64,000 nt of DNA from Geosiphon pyriformis (taxonomy: Eukaryota > Glomeromycota > Glomeromycetes > Archaeosporales > Geosiphonaceae). The notes below the pieces were generated by a model. It saw only the letters and a list, made by a program, of their open reading frames with translations. It did not search any database and was not told where the DNA came from. The stretch spans positions 234,659-298,658 of the forward strand of contig JAAOMT010000648.1 in assembly GCA_016748015.1 (NCBI GenBank), read 5' to 3'. Shown piece by piece: positions 51,120-63,021 of this stretch (position 1 is the stretch's first letter; each line of letters opens with the position of its first letter). Both the position numbers and the translations under genes were made by a program.

Positions 51120-52410
51120 ATTAATTAATCCCCTAATTTATCAAATTTTCAATAAAAATTATACATTCTTATTTTATATCTCAAAAAAAAATTTTAATTT
51201 TTAATCTTTATATATTTATAATTCATTTTTTTACAAAATAATTTTATATAAAATAAATTTACTTATTAATTTCAAAATCTCATTTCAAAGACATTTTCTG
51301 AACATTTTTAGAATCTTTTTCATAAAGTAGACTTCAAAAATGTATTCATTATTTTATGATGAATTCTAATGAATTATATATATATATATATATATATTTT
51401 TTAATATACATATATTAATCATTTATTCAATTCACATTACAAAAAATCTTAACCTAACTAAGTAAGTTATGTTTTAGTAAAAATGGGATAAATGATTATT
51501 AGAAAGTAAAAGAGATATTTATTCAACCGCTAATAATATAATGATAAATGAGTGTCTTATCGTATGAATAAAGGCCCGAATATAAATCTCGTAGTTTCAC
51601 ATTTTATTTATTAGAGGATCAACAATAAATATTACCAATAAATCAAAAATTCCCAAATCAAAATCTTAAAATGTGAAACTAAAGCCCATATTTCCAATAA
51701 AGGTTTATACGGTTCAATATTTTCGGCAGCATGACCATAAGATGGCTATAGTATTTGTACAAATACCTTTTGTTGTGTCAGATTTTTCACACAAACATAG
51801 TAAAACTATATTTTTATGATCAAATTTTAATTACGGGATTAGCTTGAAAAATAAAACATTTACTTGATAACAAGTAATAAGCCATATTTTTTACTTTAAA
51901 CATTCTTGGGAAAGAAATTTTCTGTAATTTTATTTATTTTTCAATTCGGAAAAATAATTCCCTTATTTTAGTTTAAAAATTTTTTCTCATTCGTTTTCTG
52001 AAATGGAAACTTCTAACCACGTTAAATTATTGTATTTTGGAAATAATTTAATGAATTAGAAAAATAAAAAGGTCGAGAACTTTTGTCACATGGTTATATC
52101 ATCTATAATTTTTTTTTCTTCTCCACAATCCATCTATCATGCTAATTGAGACAGGATTTTCAAACCATTTGATTCAAAGAAAAAGTATTCATGAATAGCA
52201 TAGTTTTAATGAGAATGAAAAATATTCGTTTTATGGTAAAACCAAATTTTGACGTACTCAGTCGAAACATGAGGAGAAGATTTTTAGCCAGAAAGTAAAA
52301 TAATTTACATTTTAAGAACTTGTATTTCTTCTTCAATTCGAAAAAATTTCATTTGACTTATTTTGCTTAAGCGTTATAAATCTTCATAATTGGTTATTAT
52401 TGATTTAGCT
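50069..52410. other. 2.3 kb AT-rich region with TA repeats
   Basis: Spacer between the L13 3' end and the L12 start on the minus strand. Very AT-rich, with (TA)n tracts at 50118-50133, 51089-51119 and 51374-51397 and a T run near 50922-50938. No gene seen. Confidence 0.5.
51089..51119. repeat. (TA)n tract
   Basis: Nearly perfect alternating AT repeat; a similar one lies at 51374-51397. Confidence 0.9.
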
Positions 52411-53994
52411 TTAAAGGCAGTCACCCATGGTAACCCCAAAGTAAGTTCCTCGATGTTCTAAAAGACTTTTCTCCTCAGTCCCTGCCACCTGTCCAGCATT
52501 GCATTCCTTTAGAAAATTTTTGAAAAAAGTTAAAGATTAATTTTTCCTCATAACTTCTTCAATTTCACAGCTTAAACTTCTCACCGGATGTTCGCTCTCA
52601 AAATTTCCTTGCGCTTCCAATTCGGGGCATTCCCAAAGAATATGACCATTTAAAATCTCTGGGACCGTCTCGTCATCGTTATATTGAGGACAATTACAGT
52701 CAAACTTGGCCAACCAATATTCTCTTTGATGATGTCTCCAATCAATAGGAGATGAAACTCGAGGAATTGGGTCATTGGCGTGAGTTACACGATATACATT
52801 GAGAATTTTATTTACAAACTTTGCAAAAATTAAGTTTCCCATCCGAGGTTGGCCAAAAGTGATTGCTTCGACGAAGAGATTTGAAGCAGGAAAACTAGTA
52901 TCTCGTTTACGGAGTTCTTTTTCAAATTTTATAGCGGCTAATACTGCATAGGCTGTGAAAGGTGACAAGAAAAGTAAACTTTTACATTAAATAGCAGATT
53001 AAATTTATAACACAAATTATCATGATAATATAATTGAAATAATATTTACATCCTCCTATTCCATGTCCAGTAAATCTAATTGGTAAGACTATATTTGATC
53101 TTTTAAATGACTTCAAAAGTCGTAGAACTTTTTCCAAAATTTTTGGCCACATTTTTTCCACTGCTCCATTAACATAATAATCCAGTATTCTGTCTACATC
53201 TTCAAAGCTTACAGTTAAAGGTATAGCTTTTTGATCCCTGTCTATACTAGTGAATGGAGCCCCCTTGAAATATACAACTATTTCTTTGTTGGATGAATCC
53301 ACAAAAGCGTCAGCTTTAAATGATAATGAAGGGAATAAAAAATGAAATTTCATCAGTTTTTGAATTTCTTCCATTGTATCCCAGAAAATTTAAAACAATC
53401 GAACTTACCAACTACATTTTTTCCAGGCACAAGTTTTCCTATTGCATTGTTTTTTCGACAATAGCCAAAATTTGCATACGTTGCGAATTTGGCCAACATC
53501 GTGATAATATTAATATCTCGTACAATGGTCTTACCAGGATATTGTGAGCCAGAAGTTTGTAATTCTGAGGGAAGAAATTGAAAGTTTCTTTTCTTTTCTT
53601 TTTTGGAGGGTTCAATACTGTTCATATTATAATTTTCATTATTTTTTAACAAGCTTTTCTCACCTCTTTGGCTTTCATCATTTTCTTTACTTTGATTTCT
53701 TGTCACACGTGAATTAATGTCTACATTTAATTGAAGTGGTTGCTTGCGTTGATTCCAACTCTTCTGTTGCAACATTTTATTTTTCTCGGCTTCTATTAAA
53801 TTCACACTGTATTGTGAGGAAAAGATTAACGAACACAACCATATCGAAAATATTACAATAAAACAAATTGTAGGAATTAAAGTATGTTTCGGTGGGTTAT
53901 CGATGAATTTTCTAGGTCGAGGATGCAAAGAAATTGGTTTCTGAAAATGTTTAGAGGCGAAAGTGTAATAATCAGAACCACGATTTTTTTTCAT
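52411..53994 (-). CDS. class 3 lipase-fold protein L13, nucleophile Ser replaced by Gly
   Basis: Exons in transcription order: 53994-53409, 53313-53050, 52952-52585 and 52506-52411; 437 residues. Basic N terminus, anchor LIPTICFIVIFSIWLCSLIF (about 39-58), and a Lys/Asn/Glu-rich linker of about 110 residues. Entry motif KFATYANFGYC. Exon 2: IVVYFKGAP and the elbow FTGHGIGG (Gly for Ser). The junction then gives Ser instead of the usual Ala or Val, because the donor lies after GGAT rather than GGAG. Exon 3: ITFGQPRMGN, THANDPIPRVS (Asp), DWRHHQREYW and DCNC. Tail: CNAGQV, LEHRGTYFG (His, with Thr in place of Pro) and MGDC. Diverges from L14 with 691 bases between starts. Confidence 0.92.
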
Positions 53995-54685
53995 GCTGAC
54001 TCAAAATGAGAATTCAGTCTAAAATGGAGAAAATTGTAATAAAGGCTTGAAATTTACATTTACTATTTCGAAAGATGAAAACTTTTTAGGTTTGATCTGT
54101 TTATAAAAACCTTTTTGGTCAAAGCTGCTAACTTGAAATTTTTTATTAAAAGTTATCCATGGTTGAGAGTAACAACCAATAGAAAATCCGGCAACCGTAT
54201 AGTAGTCAGGCTGATTGAAGCAATCACATGATTTGGTTAATTCCGAACCTCGCTTTAGATATAAAAATAAAAATAATGAAAGCCAAGGATGGCAAACGTA
54301 TTAAGGGACAAAATCAAGTAGACATTATATATTTCCAGAAGATATTTACTTTATAAAGATTTTTAAATCTTTCTTTCTCTCTCTTTCATTCATAAATCAC
54401 CGGAATTATCAATTAGAATTTAATTACCGAAATTCAGTAATTTTCATGAGTTTCACGTAATGATAGATTTGCAATCTAAAATTTATAAAATTTATAATCA
54501 ATGAAACTAATGCCTTATCATGAAAACAAACATAAATCAAGTTCTTGAGATTATATAAATTTAATTGCGAAGAACTTTTGAATCCATTACTTTTAATCTT
54601 TCTTAGCTTTCAAATATTTCAAAAGTTTATTATAGTTTACTTTATTGAATTATAATAATTCAGAAAGAGTGATCACTTATCAAAA
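53995..54685. other. bidirectional promoter region between L13 and L14
   Basis: A TTTATAAA element at 54100-54110 lies about 110 bases upstream of the L13 start (minus strand). No exon recognised. Confidence 0.4.
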
Positions 54686-56392
54686 ATGTCTTGGTCTTGT
54701 AATTTACACAAATCCTATAACTTTGTAAAGTTTATCGGATATGAAACTAGAAAAAAAATAATAGGAATTCACCTATTTCTTGCCCTTTCTTTCGTCTTTT
54801 TGATGTCTCACATTAAAGATGTAAACGCCATCTCATGGAAGCTAAAAAACTTCATTCAGAAACGACAAAATGAAATTCTCAGTGAAAACAATATTTCATT
54901 GGACTTTGAACCAATTCCTACTGTTAAATCATTTGAATCAAATTTCCTATATCCAATTTATAAAGAAGAAAATATCTCAAATAACAGGAAATATTACTCT
55001 TTGAATTCAAATGGTTGGTCAGATTCTATTTCTAGGCAAGAATCTGAAAAAAATTTTGATGACTTAAGCGATGAGTTTTTGGGTACTGAGACTGCAAGAA
55101 AATTTGAAACCTCTGAGAATATTTTAACAAAAAGCCCATTTCCAATTGAAACTCAAAAATTTGACATCAATGGCAATTCATTGATTCAAAATGAAATATC
55201 TACAAAAGAAGTTAACTCAATGAATCCATTCGTCGGTTCTAGTATGTTTAATTATGAAACGAATCAAGAAGGAAATTCGTGGTCAATTGCAGAGGATATT
55301 ATTGATAATCCAAGCATAGGAAATGAAAATTCTATAAACTCAATCAATCCGAATACCAAGATATTAGAGCGGTTTAAGTTGTTTGCCAGATATTCAAAGA
55401 TAACTTGGTGCAAAAATTCTGGCACAAAATATTTTAATAAAAATGTTTTAGGTAATTTTACCTCTAATCTTAAGTAATAATAATTCCCAAATAAAAGTTT
55501 AATTTATATATTCTTTCTCATTTAAATTTTTATATTTAAGGAAATGTATTCTTTGAACCAAAAAATGACGAAATTGCAGTTATACTAGCTGGTAAGGATC
55601 AAAACGCCTCTCAGATGTTGGCAAATAATACTTATCTAGAATACCCGGGCAAAATCGGATTTCATGTGAACAGGGCTTTATACGAAACTTATGTGGGGGC
55701 TGAGAATAAAATAATTGAACAGTTGAGCCAATTATTGAATTCCGACCCTAAATCACCCATAAATCTGGCAGGCTGGAGTCTTGGTGGAGGTAATTTTTTT
55801 TAATGAATATTTTTCATTTTCGGGATTAATAAAATTACACAATTTTTACTTATAAAATTTATTATTAATGAAATGACAAATTAATTTAATAGCCTTTGCG
55901 GTTTTTGCTGCGATTTTTATCAACATAAAATTTCCAAACAATCAAGTGAACGTATACACCTATGGCCAACCACGTATTGGATTAAAAAATTTTAAAACGT
56001 ATCTGAGCTCTCGTAAAAACCTCCGAATTTACCGCATGACAACAAAAAATGACCCATTTGTAGATTTGCCCATGCGTTTTCCGTTAGGATATGTGCATAC
56101 TGGTCAAGAGTATTTGACCAGCACCATTAACAAGATGGAAACATTCGAATGTCCTGATGGTCCTAATTCTGAAAATACGGTATTTGATGTGTTTTGGAAC
56201 TTTTGATACAGTTCAACTGCAACATATAATAATACAAGAAAATCTTTTTAATCATTTTATTTCGCTTCATTTTAGCAATGTGCAAGTCAGTTAAACTTAC
56301 CTGCTGCATTCAGACTTCGTAATAATGAATACAAATTATCACCACATAGTGGTCCATTTTTCGGGTATAATATGACCAATTGTAATTATTAA
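54686..56392 (+). CDS. class 3 lipase-fold protein L14, Ser nucleophile kept (elbow GWSLGG)
   Basis: Exons 54686-55451, 55541-55789, 55893-56179 and 56276-56392; 472 residues. Anchor LFLALSFVFLMS (about 30-41), then an acidic Asn/Ser/Glu-rich linker of about 185 residues, the longest so far in the cluster. Entry motif FARYSKITWC, with Trp before Cys. The elbow is LAGWSLGG: it fits the general GxSxG pattern, but the His before Ser, nearly universal in the family, is Trp. Exon 3: VYTYGQPRIGL and TTKNDPFVDLP (Asp); the paired CDC cysteines are missing. Tail: QCASQ, PHSGPFFG (His) and TNC. The triad is therefore complete, and the protein may be active. With L15, L16 and L17 it forms a subgroup with acidic linkers. 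Confidence 0.9.
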
Positions 56393-57071
56393 TTACAAAC
56401 TCTCATTCGGAACTTGCTCACGGGAGGGTTATTGTTAAAATAATTTCAGGCCTAGCGTAAAATATAAACCATTTTTAATTCAATAAATAATTTAATTCAT
56501 TAATTTTTCGAAAAAATGCTGAAACTCAAAATCAAAATATTAAAATTTGAGGAATAGCGTTTAAAAAATAGTAAAATTTCAATGTAACCAAAGGGTTCCA
56601 AAATTTCGGAGCTTTTAGTGACGCAGGAGTTTTTATAGCGAAAATAAACTCGAAAATTTAAAGCAATTCATTGATACAAATAAATAAAAAGATTTCAGAA
56701 TTTTCAATTGTTTCATGTAATGATATCCATTCAGTTGCTGCTGAAATTTGAATCAAAGACGAAGAATAATATTGAAGTTAGAAAAAATCCTTTGATACTA
56801 AATTTATTAACCTTAGCATTCACTACGAATTTTATAATACGAAGAAAACTAATGGAAAGAAATTTTCAAGAAAATTAAAGTTAATACCTAATCTCAACTA
56901 AATTTATAAAAAGGTCATTTACTTTGGAGTAATTTCCACTTTTAGCAACGGGTTAGCCGAAAAAGAGACAAAAGAAGCGTCAAATACCTGAATTATGAGA
57001 TATGTAAAAGCCCCGATTAAAGTCGTCACGTGATAATTGATTTCGCAAATGTTGATTAAATAAATCATAAA
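56393..57071. other. intergenic between convergent L14 and L15
   Basis: About 680 bases, AT-rich, no gene. Both transcripts must end here. Confidence 0.5.
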
Positions 57072-58647
57072 TCAGGGAATAAAAATACTGTTTGGCCAAT
57101 ACTCGAAGTGACATTGTCCCATTTTAAAATTAAGGTATGGGCCAACATGTGGATGAACCGGATTTTCGTTTTCGGCATTTAGTCTAGAGCCAGATTGTGA
57201 TTGAACCGAATTGGCACAGCTCTATAAAAGTGATTGCGAGAAGCATATTATACAATCTTAATTAATATCATGTTATAATTATAAACAATTCTTAATCCGA
57301 ATAACTTTCCTCACTCTCAACTCCAGGACTAGTGTCACATTTGTACACCGTATTAGCTGAATCAGCAATCCAATATTCTAATTTATGATGTGTATACCTG
57401 GTCTCCGAATCGCTGGCCGGCATTTGTACAAATGGATCAATTGTATGTGTAAAGCGATATATTTTAAAGTTTTGAATATTATCAACGTATTCAGCAAATT
57501 CTTTGTTTCCAATCCTTGGCTCTCCAAATGTGGTGATTATTATTTGTTCGTCTTGAAATGTGGGAATATTTATCAGCGCTAGACCTGCAAGCACTGCATA
57601 GGCTATAAGGATAAAGATATTGAACTCATTTTGGAATTTAGAAGAAATCTCAATAAAACACTTTTTATGATGAGAGAAGTTTATTTATACCACCGCCGAG
57701 ACCATGTCCAGTCAAAACAAATTTCCATTCAGGTCTTATTTTTTTTATTCTCACAAGGTTTTTTAAAATCTTGACTTGAGCACCATTAAATCTTTGATAC
57801 AAGCCAGCATGAACTTTTGCGAAAGAAGAAAATGCAGCAGTAGGAGGATAATCGATTTGGCGGGTATTTTTTTTAAATTCAATTGGATGTCTTTCAACAC
57901 CGAGAAAATTGAAAATAATTCGTTTCTTTTGTGGTTCCAATTGAGCAGAACCTGGAATGGATTAAAAACGTTTAAGTTTTAGAATCAATTTCATTATTCC
58001 CAAAAATGCCAAATGACCCGAAATTTACCTAAGATATCATTTGAAAACTTGGAGGTTTGGTCATTTAATTTTAAGCAATATGCTAATGCAGCCCATCTAG
58101 CATATTCTTCTAAACCTTTCAGTTCTTCTATTGGCACGAGTGTTTTCAAAGTGTCTGTTTCTTGTGTTGATTCTACGGCAAACAATGAATTTATTTTTCC
58201 TTGTATTTTATTTGAAGAGCCTGAGTTTTCAATCGAAAGATTTACTGGAAATGCAATATAGTTAGATTTGTTGTCATTTGTGTAATTTGAGCTTGTAAAA
58301 ATCTCATGAGGGTAGTAATTGTCAATCCTCGAGTTATCCAAATATGAAGGTTCTTCGTTGAACGAGGACATTAATGGGACCAAGGGATCTACTGCGGTCA
58401 TTTCTGTTTCGAGAGAACCAATAACAAAAATTAAAAAAAGCATTATTTTTTCAACTAAAAACGAGTTCTGTCCTTGCTCACCAACTAGAATATCTTGATC
58501 ATAATCATTATTCTCATTTGAAAACTGATCTAAAATTTGTCGCGTTAGCAATCGTTGAACAGGTTTAGCTTGAATCAGACATTCATTAAGTAGGCCAAGA
58601 AGCAATAAATAAAGGATGAAATGTTTCGAGCCCCGCTCTAGAATCAT
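57072..58647 (-). CDS. class 3 lipase-fold protein L15, nucleophile Ser replaced by Gly
   Basis: Exons in transcription order: 58647-58029, 57951-57691, 57602-57322 and 57221-57072; 436 residues. The N terminus looks like a cleavable signal (ILYLLLLGLLNECLIQA), with a second hydrophobic stretch, IMLFLIFVIGSL, near residue 70. The linker is acidic. Entry motif YARWAALAYC. Exon 2 begins SAQLEPQKK and ends LTGHGLGG (Gly for Ser). Exon 3: TTFGEPRIGN, THTIDPFVQMP (Asp) and HHKLEYW. Tail: SCANSV, HPHVGPYLN (His) and GQC. The third intron is the weakest call in the cluster: the only in-frame donor found is GTTGAG at 57321, so the end of exon 3 may be slightly wrong. Confidence 0.87.
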
Positions 58648-59797
58648 TTTTATGGGGTGGAAAAATATGAAGAGTAAAACGAAATTTTAGTAATGTCTAT
58701 CTTATATCAGTAAATGGAAGGGGTTTATTTTCGAAACGCGCTGATTTTTGTTTGCTTTCCCAAAAATACAAGATTTTCAGTGGGACTTGATGTGCGAAAT
58801 ATTGATAAAGAATGTTAATGAAAATAGATTTGATAAGTATCTAATTCTTTTAACATAAAACTCAATACCTTTTAGAATAAATTTTAGCTTATTTATTTTT
58901 GAATTATTCAGAAAAATTTAGCTGAAATTTAAAATTGATAAATATTATCTAGATCTAATTGACAAAATTTTCCAAGTTTTTAAACAAAATATTATTATTT
59001 ATTTTATATTTAAAAATTTAAATAATTTTTTACATAATTAATTTCAAATAAAAATTTCTCAGCTTTTAATTTATTGTAAATATATAAATATTAATGACAA
59101 AGTTAATTGAATTTTTTAATTTTAACATTTTTTATAATTATTGTTAAAGATGCTCACAAAATTTTTTTTACAAAAATAGGCTTAAATATTAGTTCAATTT
59201 CTAAAAAATTTTTAAACTTGAATTAGAAAATTCGAGTTTTCAATACAAAAAGATTACTAACTTATTAAATGGCCATATTAATAATATTTTTTGAGAGACT
59301 TATATTAATTCTTAATGAAAGCATTTTGAAAAATTCTCATATCTCTAATTTTTTCTGCAGAAACAACTATAACATATAAAAAAATTTACTATTTATTTTC
59401 AATATAATAAAATTAAAATAATTCTTTAATATTAGTGATAGATTATAAATTTTGCAAATGGGTTATTTTTCAAAATACATTGAAAAATTGAAACTTCAAA
59501 CAGATCAAATTGATGTTGCGAAAAAATACTGTAGATCAGTAAAGGTTTATTTTGGTTAATTGTAACACAATATTATTTAATTGTTGGTAAGGTTTCATCC
59601 TAGTTTCTTCTTGAATGATTTGTTATCGTTTCGAAGTTGGAATGTTTTTTGTTTTCTGTGATCAAATTAAAAAATGTGGTTTTAGCATCATAAAGAGAAT
59701 TATCAAGTAATGATTTTATTTGATAGATAAAATATAAATACATGTACTTTACCTTGATTCCTACATCACAAGTGGCAAAGGATTTTTAATTTTGAAA
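58648..59797. other. bidirectional promoter region between L15 and L16
   Basis: 1.15 kb of AT-rich DNA between divergent starts, no exon recognised. Confidence 0.45.
59733..59740 (+). promoter_or_regulatory. candidate TATA box of L16
   Basis: TATAAATA lies 58 bases before the L16 start codon, a plausible spacing for a short 5' UTR. In such AT-rich DNA a chance match is possible. Confidence 0.35.
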
Positions 59798-61485
59798 ATG
59801 CTCCATAATCTTTTGACAATCAAGGTGGCTTTATTATGCCCATTTATTGTAAAGCTTTTGCTCATTTTCCCATTACTAACAAGGGCAAGCCCAATTGCCG
59901 AAGAATATGCCGAGGAAACACAGAATTTACTTTCACAAAGTAATGGTTTCATGAATTCAGAATCGAATTTAATTTTACACGACATGAATCTCGATGAGTT
60001 GTCATCATTTGAAAAAAGCGAGAAAGATATCGTAGATTCAGATGAGATTGAAGCCTCTATTACATTACCAGAAGTTTCACAAGAGCAACAAAATTTAAAC
60101 GAGAATCAAAACCTATTTGACGAGGTGGCTAAAAAATTCGATTCACTTAATCTAATTCCTGCTGAAGGAGGTTTAACTGATGAATTAAGGGAAGAAAGTG
60201 GCTCAAATATCGACGAGATAGTTTCATATTCAACGGAGGAACCAATATCAGGACCTTCCTTTGTTAATATAAAAAATGCTAAAACAAAAAAAGGGATGCT
60301 TGACCATGCGCGTGATTTCATTTTTGATGTGCTACATCATCGACAAGTTTTAAGCAAAAAAGATAAAAATATCAGCGATCTACAACTCTATGCAAAAGTT
60401 GCAAACGTTCCTTATTGCCAACCATATAACCGAATTTCAATAAGCTATTTCGGTTCGTTGAATCTAATCACTTTAAAAAGTTTACAAGTTCTAATTCTTT
60501 GAAAAATTTTTTCATTTCTAAGGAGCTGAGCAAACCAGACAATCAAATGTTAATGTCATCGTAGTGACCTTTGGAGCCCATAAAACAAGTTTACACGATT
60601 GGAAACGTGATAATGTCGTAATGAAAACTTTATATCCAGCTTACGTAACAGAAAAAGAATTTCATCGAAAAAATTTTTTCGACTGGAAAAACGAAATGGT
60701 TCATGGAGAAATGTATCGCGACTGGTGCCCCCATCAAAGAGATTTTTTAAACGAAATGAAGAAATTGGTTGAGAAATATCCTAACCATGGCATTCGGTTT
60801 GTTGGTCATGGATTAGGCGGAGGTTTGTCTCGTATTTTCTAACAAATTTATTGTCAAATTTAAGCTTTTTTAATCTTTTATTTTAAATTCTCTTCAAAGC
60901 ATACGCAATATTCGCGATGCTTGCGTTCATAATAAATTATCCAAAAAGTAGGGAAGTAGCGGCTTATACATTTGGCCAGCCACGTATTGGGAACCGAGCA
61001 TTTGCCCGATTTGTCAATGAAATGATATTTTTGAAAACAATAAAAGTTTATCGTGCCACTATATTAGGTGACCCAATTATTCTTTGGCCTGATACATCGA
61101 ATATGTCCGAAACTTCCCAAATAACGCCATTTCAACATCATGAAACGGAATTCTTTATCGATGAGGAAAACCAAGTGGTTCGTTGCCAGAGTGAAAATGA
61201 TGAGGGTACTGAAAACAAGGTAAATTTTCCAAACCATTAAATGAATTGTTTTAAAGCTATCAAGTTTTTAGCGAAAATTCAATATTGTAGAGTTGTTCTG
61301 CTGGTCATAATCAACAAAACACTGTAGATAAAAATACTGGTCCATATTTTAGCATTCCAATGGGAACTTGCATCGAGCCCCAGTCCATCATAATTCCGGA
61401 GACTGGCCAAAATTTCATCAATCATTATTTTTATGTTGAATCTAGTGATTATAAACACAACATTTTACATAGAAGAAAGTATTAA
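59798..61485 (+). CDS. class 3 lipase-fold protein L16, lacks both Ser and His of the triad
   Basis: Exons 59798-60452, 60523-60822, 60900-61219 and 61291-61485; 489 residues, the longest complete copy. First in-frame ATG at 59798. A signal-like N terminus ends near LLTRASP (about 33), then an acidic Glu/Asp/Ser-rich linker of about 150 residues leads to LYAKVANVPYC. Exon 2: VIVVTFGAHKTSLHDW and the elbow FVGHGLGG (Gly for Ser). Exon 3: YTFGQPRIGN and TILGDPIILWP (Asp kept). The tail has SCSAGH, but the His region reads DKNTGPYFS, with Asn where His is expected. It is extended by about 30 residues beyond the last conserved cysteine. The first donor is GTTCGT. Confidence 0.9.
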
Positions 61486-63021
61486 TTTTAGTAAAACAGG
61501 CATGTTTTTTTTAGCTAGAAGGATATTTATCAAATTTAGAGAGTTCGATTTATGATAAAAACGCAATCATCAGACATGAAACCTTTTATCACTCAGAGAA
61601 AAAGTGCGGGAACTTTCTATATACCAAAGATTTTATAGGCTTAATTTTCGAAATTAATTCTGTTATTTAAAAGGCCAAAGTCATTAATTTTTTAATTCAA
61701 GCCTTCTTGTTGAATTTTTGCCAACAGGTCAGTTTTTGACTTCATATATTAATAATAAAAACACTATCTGGGATGTTGATAATTAATGTTTCACATTTAG
61801 AATTTCTCGGAATATTCTACTTATTACCTGTGAAACATATTTCAATACAATACATGTAATTTGAATTTGTTTTATTATTATAATTTCCGTAAAATCATTT
61901 TGATATATTGCCAAAAAGAAAAATCTTTATCACACATATTTTTATAAAGTTGAGGATTAATGTTCAAATCTATAATCTTTCTGTGTAAAATAAGAGGCCA
62001 ATTTTTTATTCACAAAATTATCTAAAGGTGATTGATATTGATTCAAAAATAAAATACTTTGAAGCAAATTCCTTTCCTAATGAGAACTCTTTTTAAATGT
62101 TGGCTTGCTTTCTTCCATCTTTTTCTCTATTCATTGAAAAGTGTCATTTTTTACTTTTTAGCAAATTTCATTAGTTTCATTTGTCATCATTGAATCAATT
62201 GATCTGTTGTTAAAAGCTCTCTAATTTAAAATCATAATTTTAAACTTTATTTTCACTTGTTAATTTTATGCTAACCTATATTTACATATGTTACTCATTG
62301 AGAGCTTTGTTTTAATATTATTAAAATTTATTAATTTTTATTTAACTCAATTTACTGGAAAAAAACAAGTTTTAATACTTTAGGTTTTAGGATAAAGTTA
62401 AATATTAAAATCATTCAAATATTATCATTGAAATGATTTTATCCTTAAGAATTTGCTTTTTTGCATTTCAGTTTCTGAAGATAAAGGTTTTAAATTTTGT
62501 TTCTACTTGTACTCATATGAGCAGACTTGGAGTCTCTTATTTCTTGAAGAATTTTCTACAAATTTGGTAATATTATTATTAAAACATTTTTCCGTTGAGA
62601 ATTTTTATTTGAATGAAAATTTAAAGATAGACTTTCTTTCAAAGAAACGAAATCTTTTAAAAAGAACATTTTGCTCGTATTAAAGTTATGTCAATTTCCC
62701 AACAGAAATTTGCAATATTCTTTTTTATATTATTATTATTATTATTATATATAAAAAGTCATCTAATTCAAATGATTTAATATTCATTATTTTCGGAAAT
62801 TTATTTTAAAAGTTTCAAACAATTATAAGAGGGTGTTCATATTCTAATCCGAAATGAGTTTTTATAATTTTTCCGATTAAAATATTAGACCCTAAAAGCG
62901 AACTTATCGAATCCCAACAAGTATAAAACCAAAAAAGCTTTAAGCTTTTGGAGGGAAAAACTTTTTAATTGAAATTTCCTTTTCATATAAATACCAGCTA
63001 GTCGAAAACTGAATTTTCCCC
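61486..63021. other. intergenic between L16 and L17
   Basis: 1.5 kb of AT-rich DNA, no supported gene. The promoter of L17 is at its right end. Confidence 0.45.
62985..62993 (+). promoter_or_regulatory. candidate TATA box of L17
   Basis: ATATAAATA lies 37 bases before the L17 start codon. Spacing and form resemble the element before L16. Confidence 0.35.

Noticed and set aside
50118-51397. CRISPR-like or satellite repeat array
   Set aside because: Only simple TA tracts; no spaced direct repeats, and the genome is eukaryotic.
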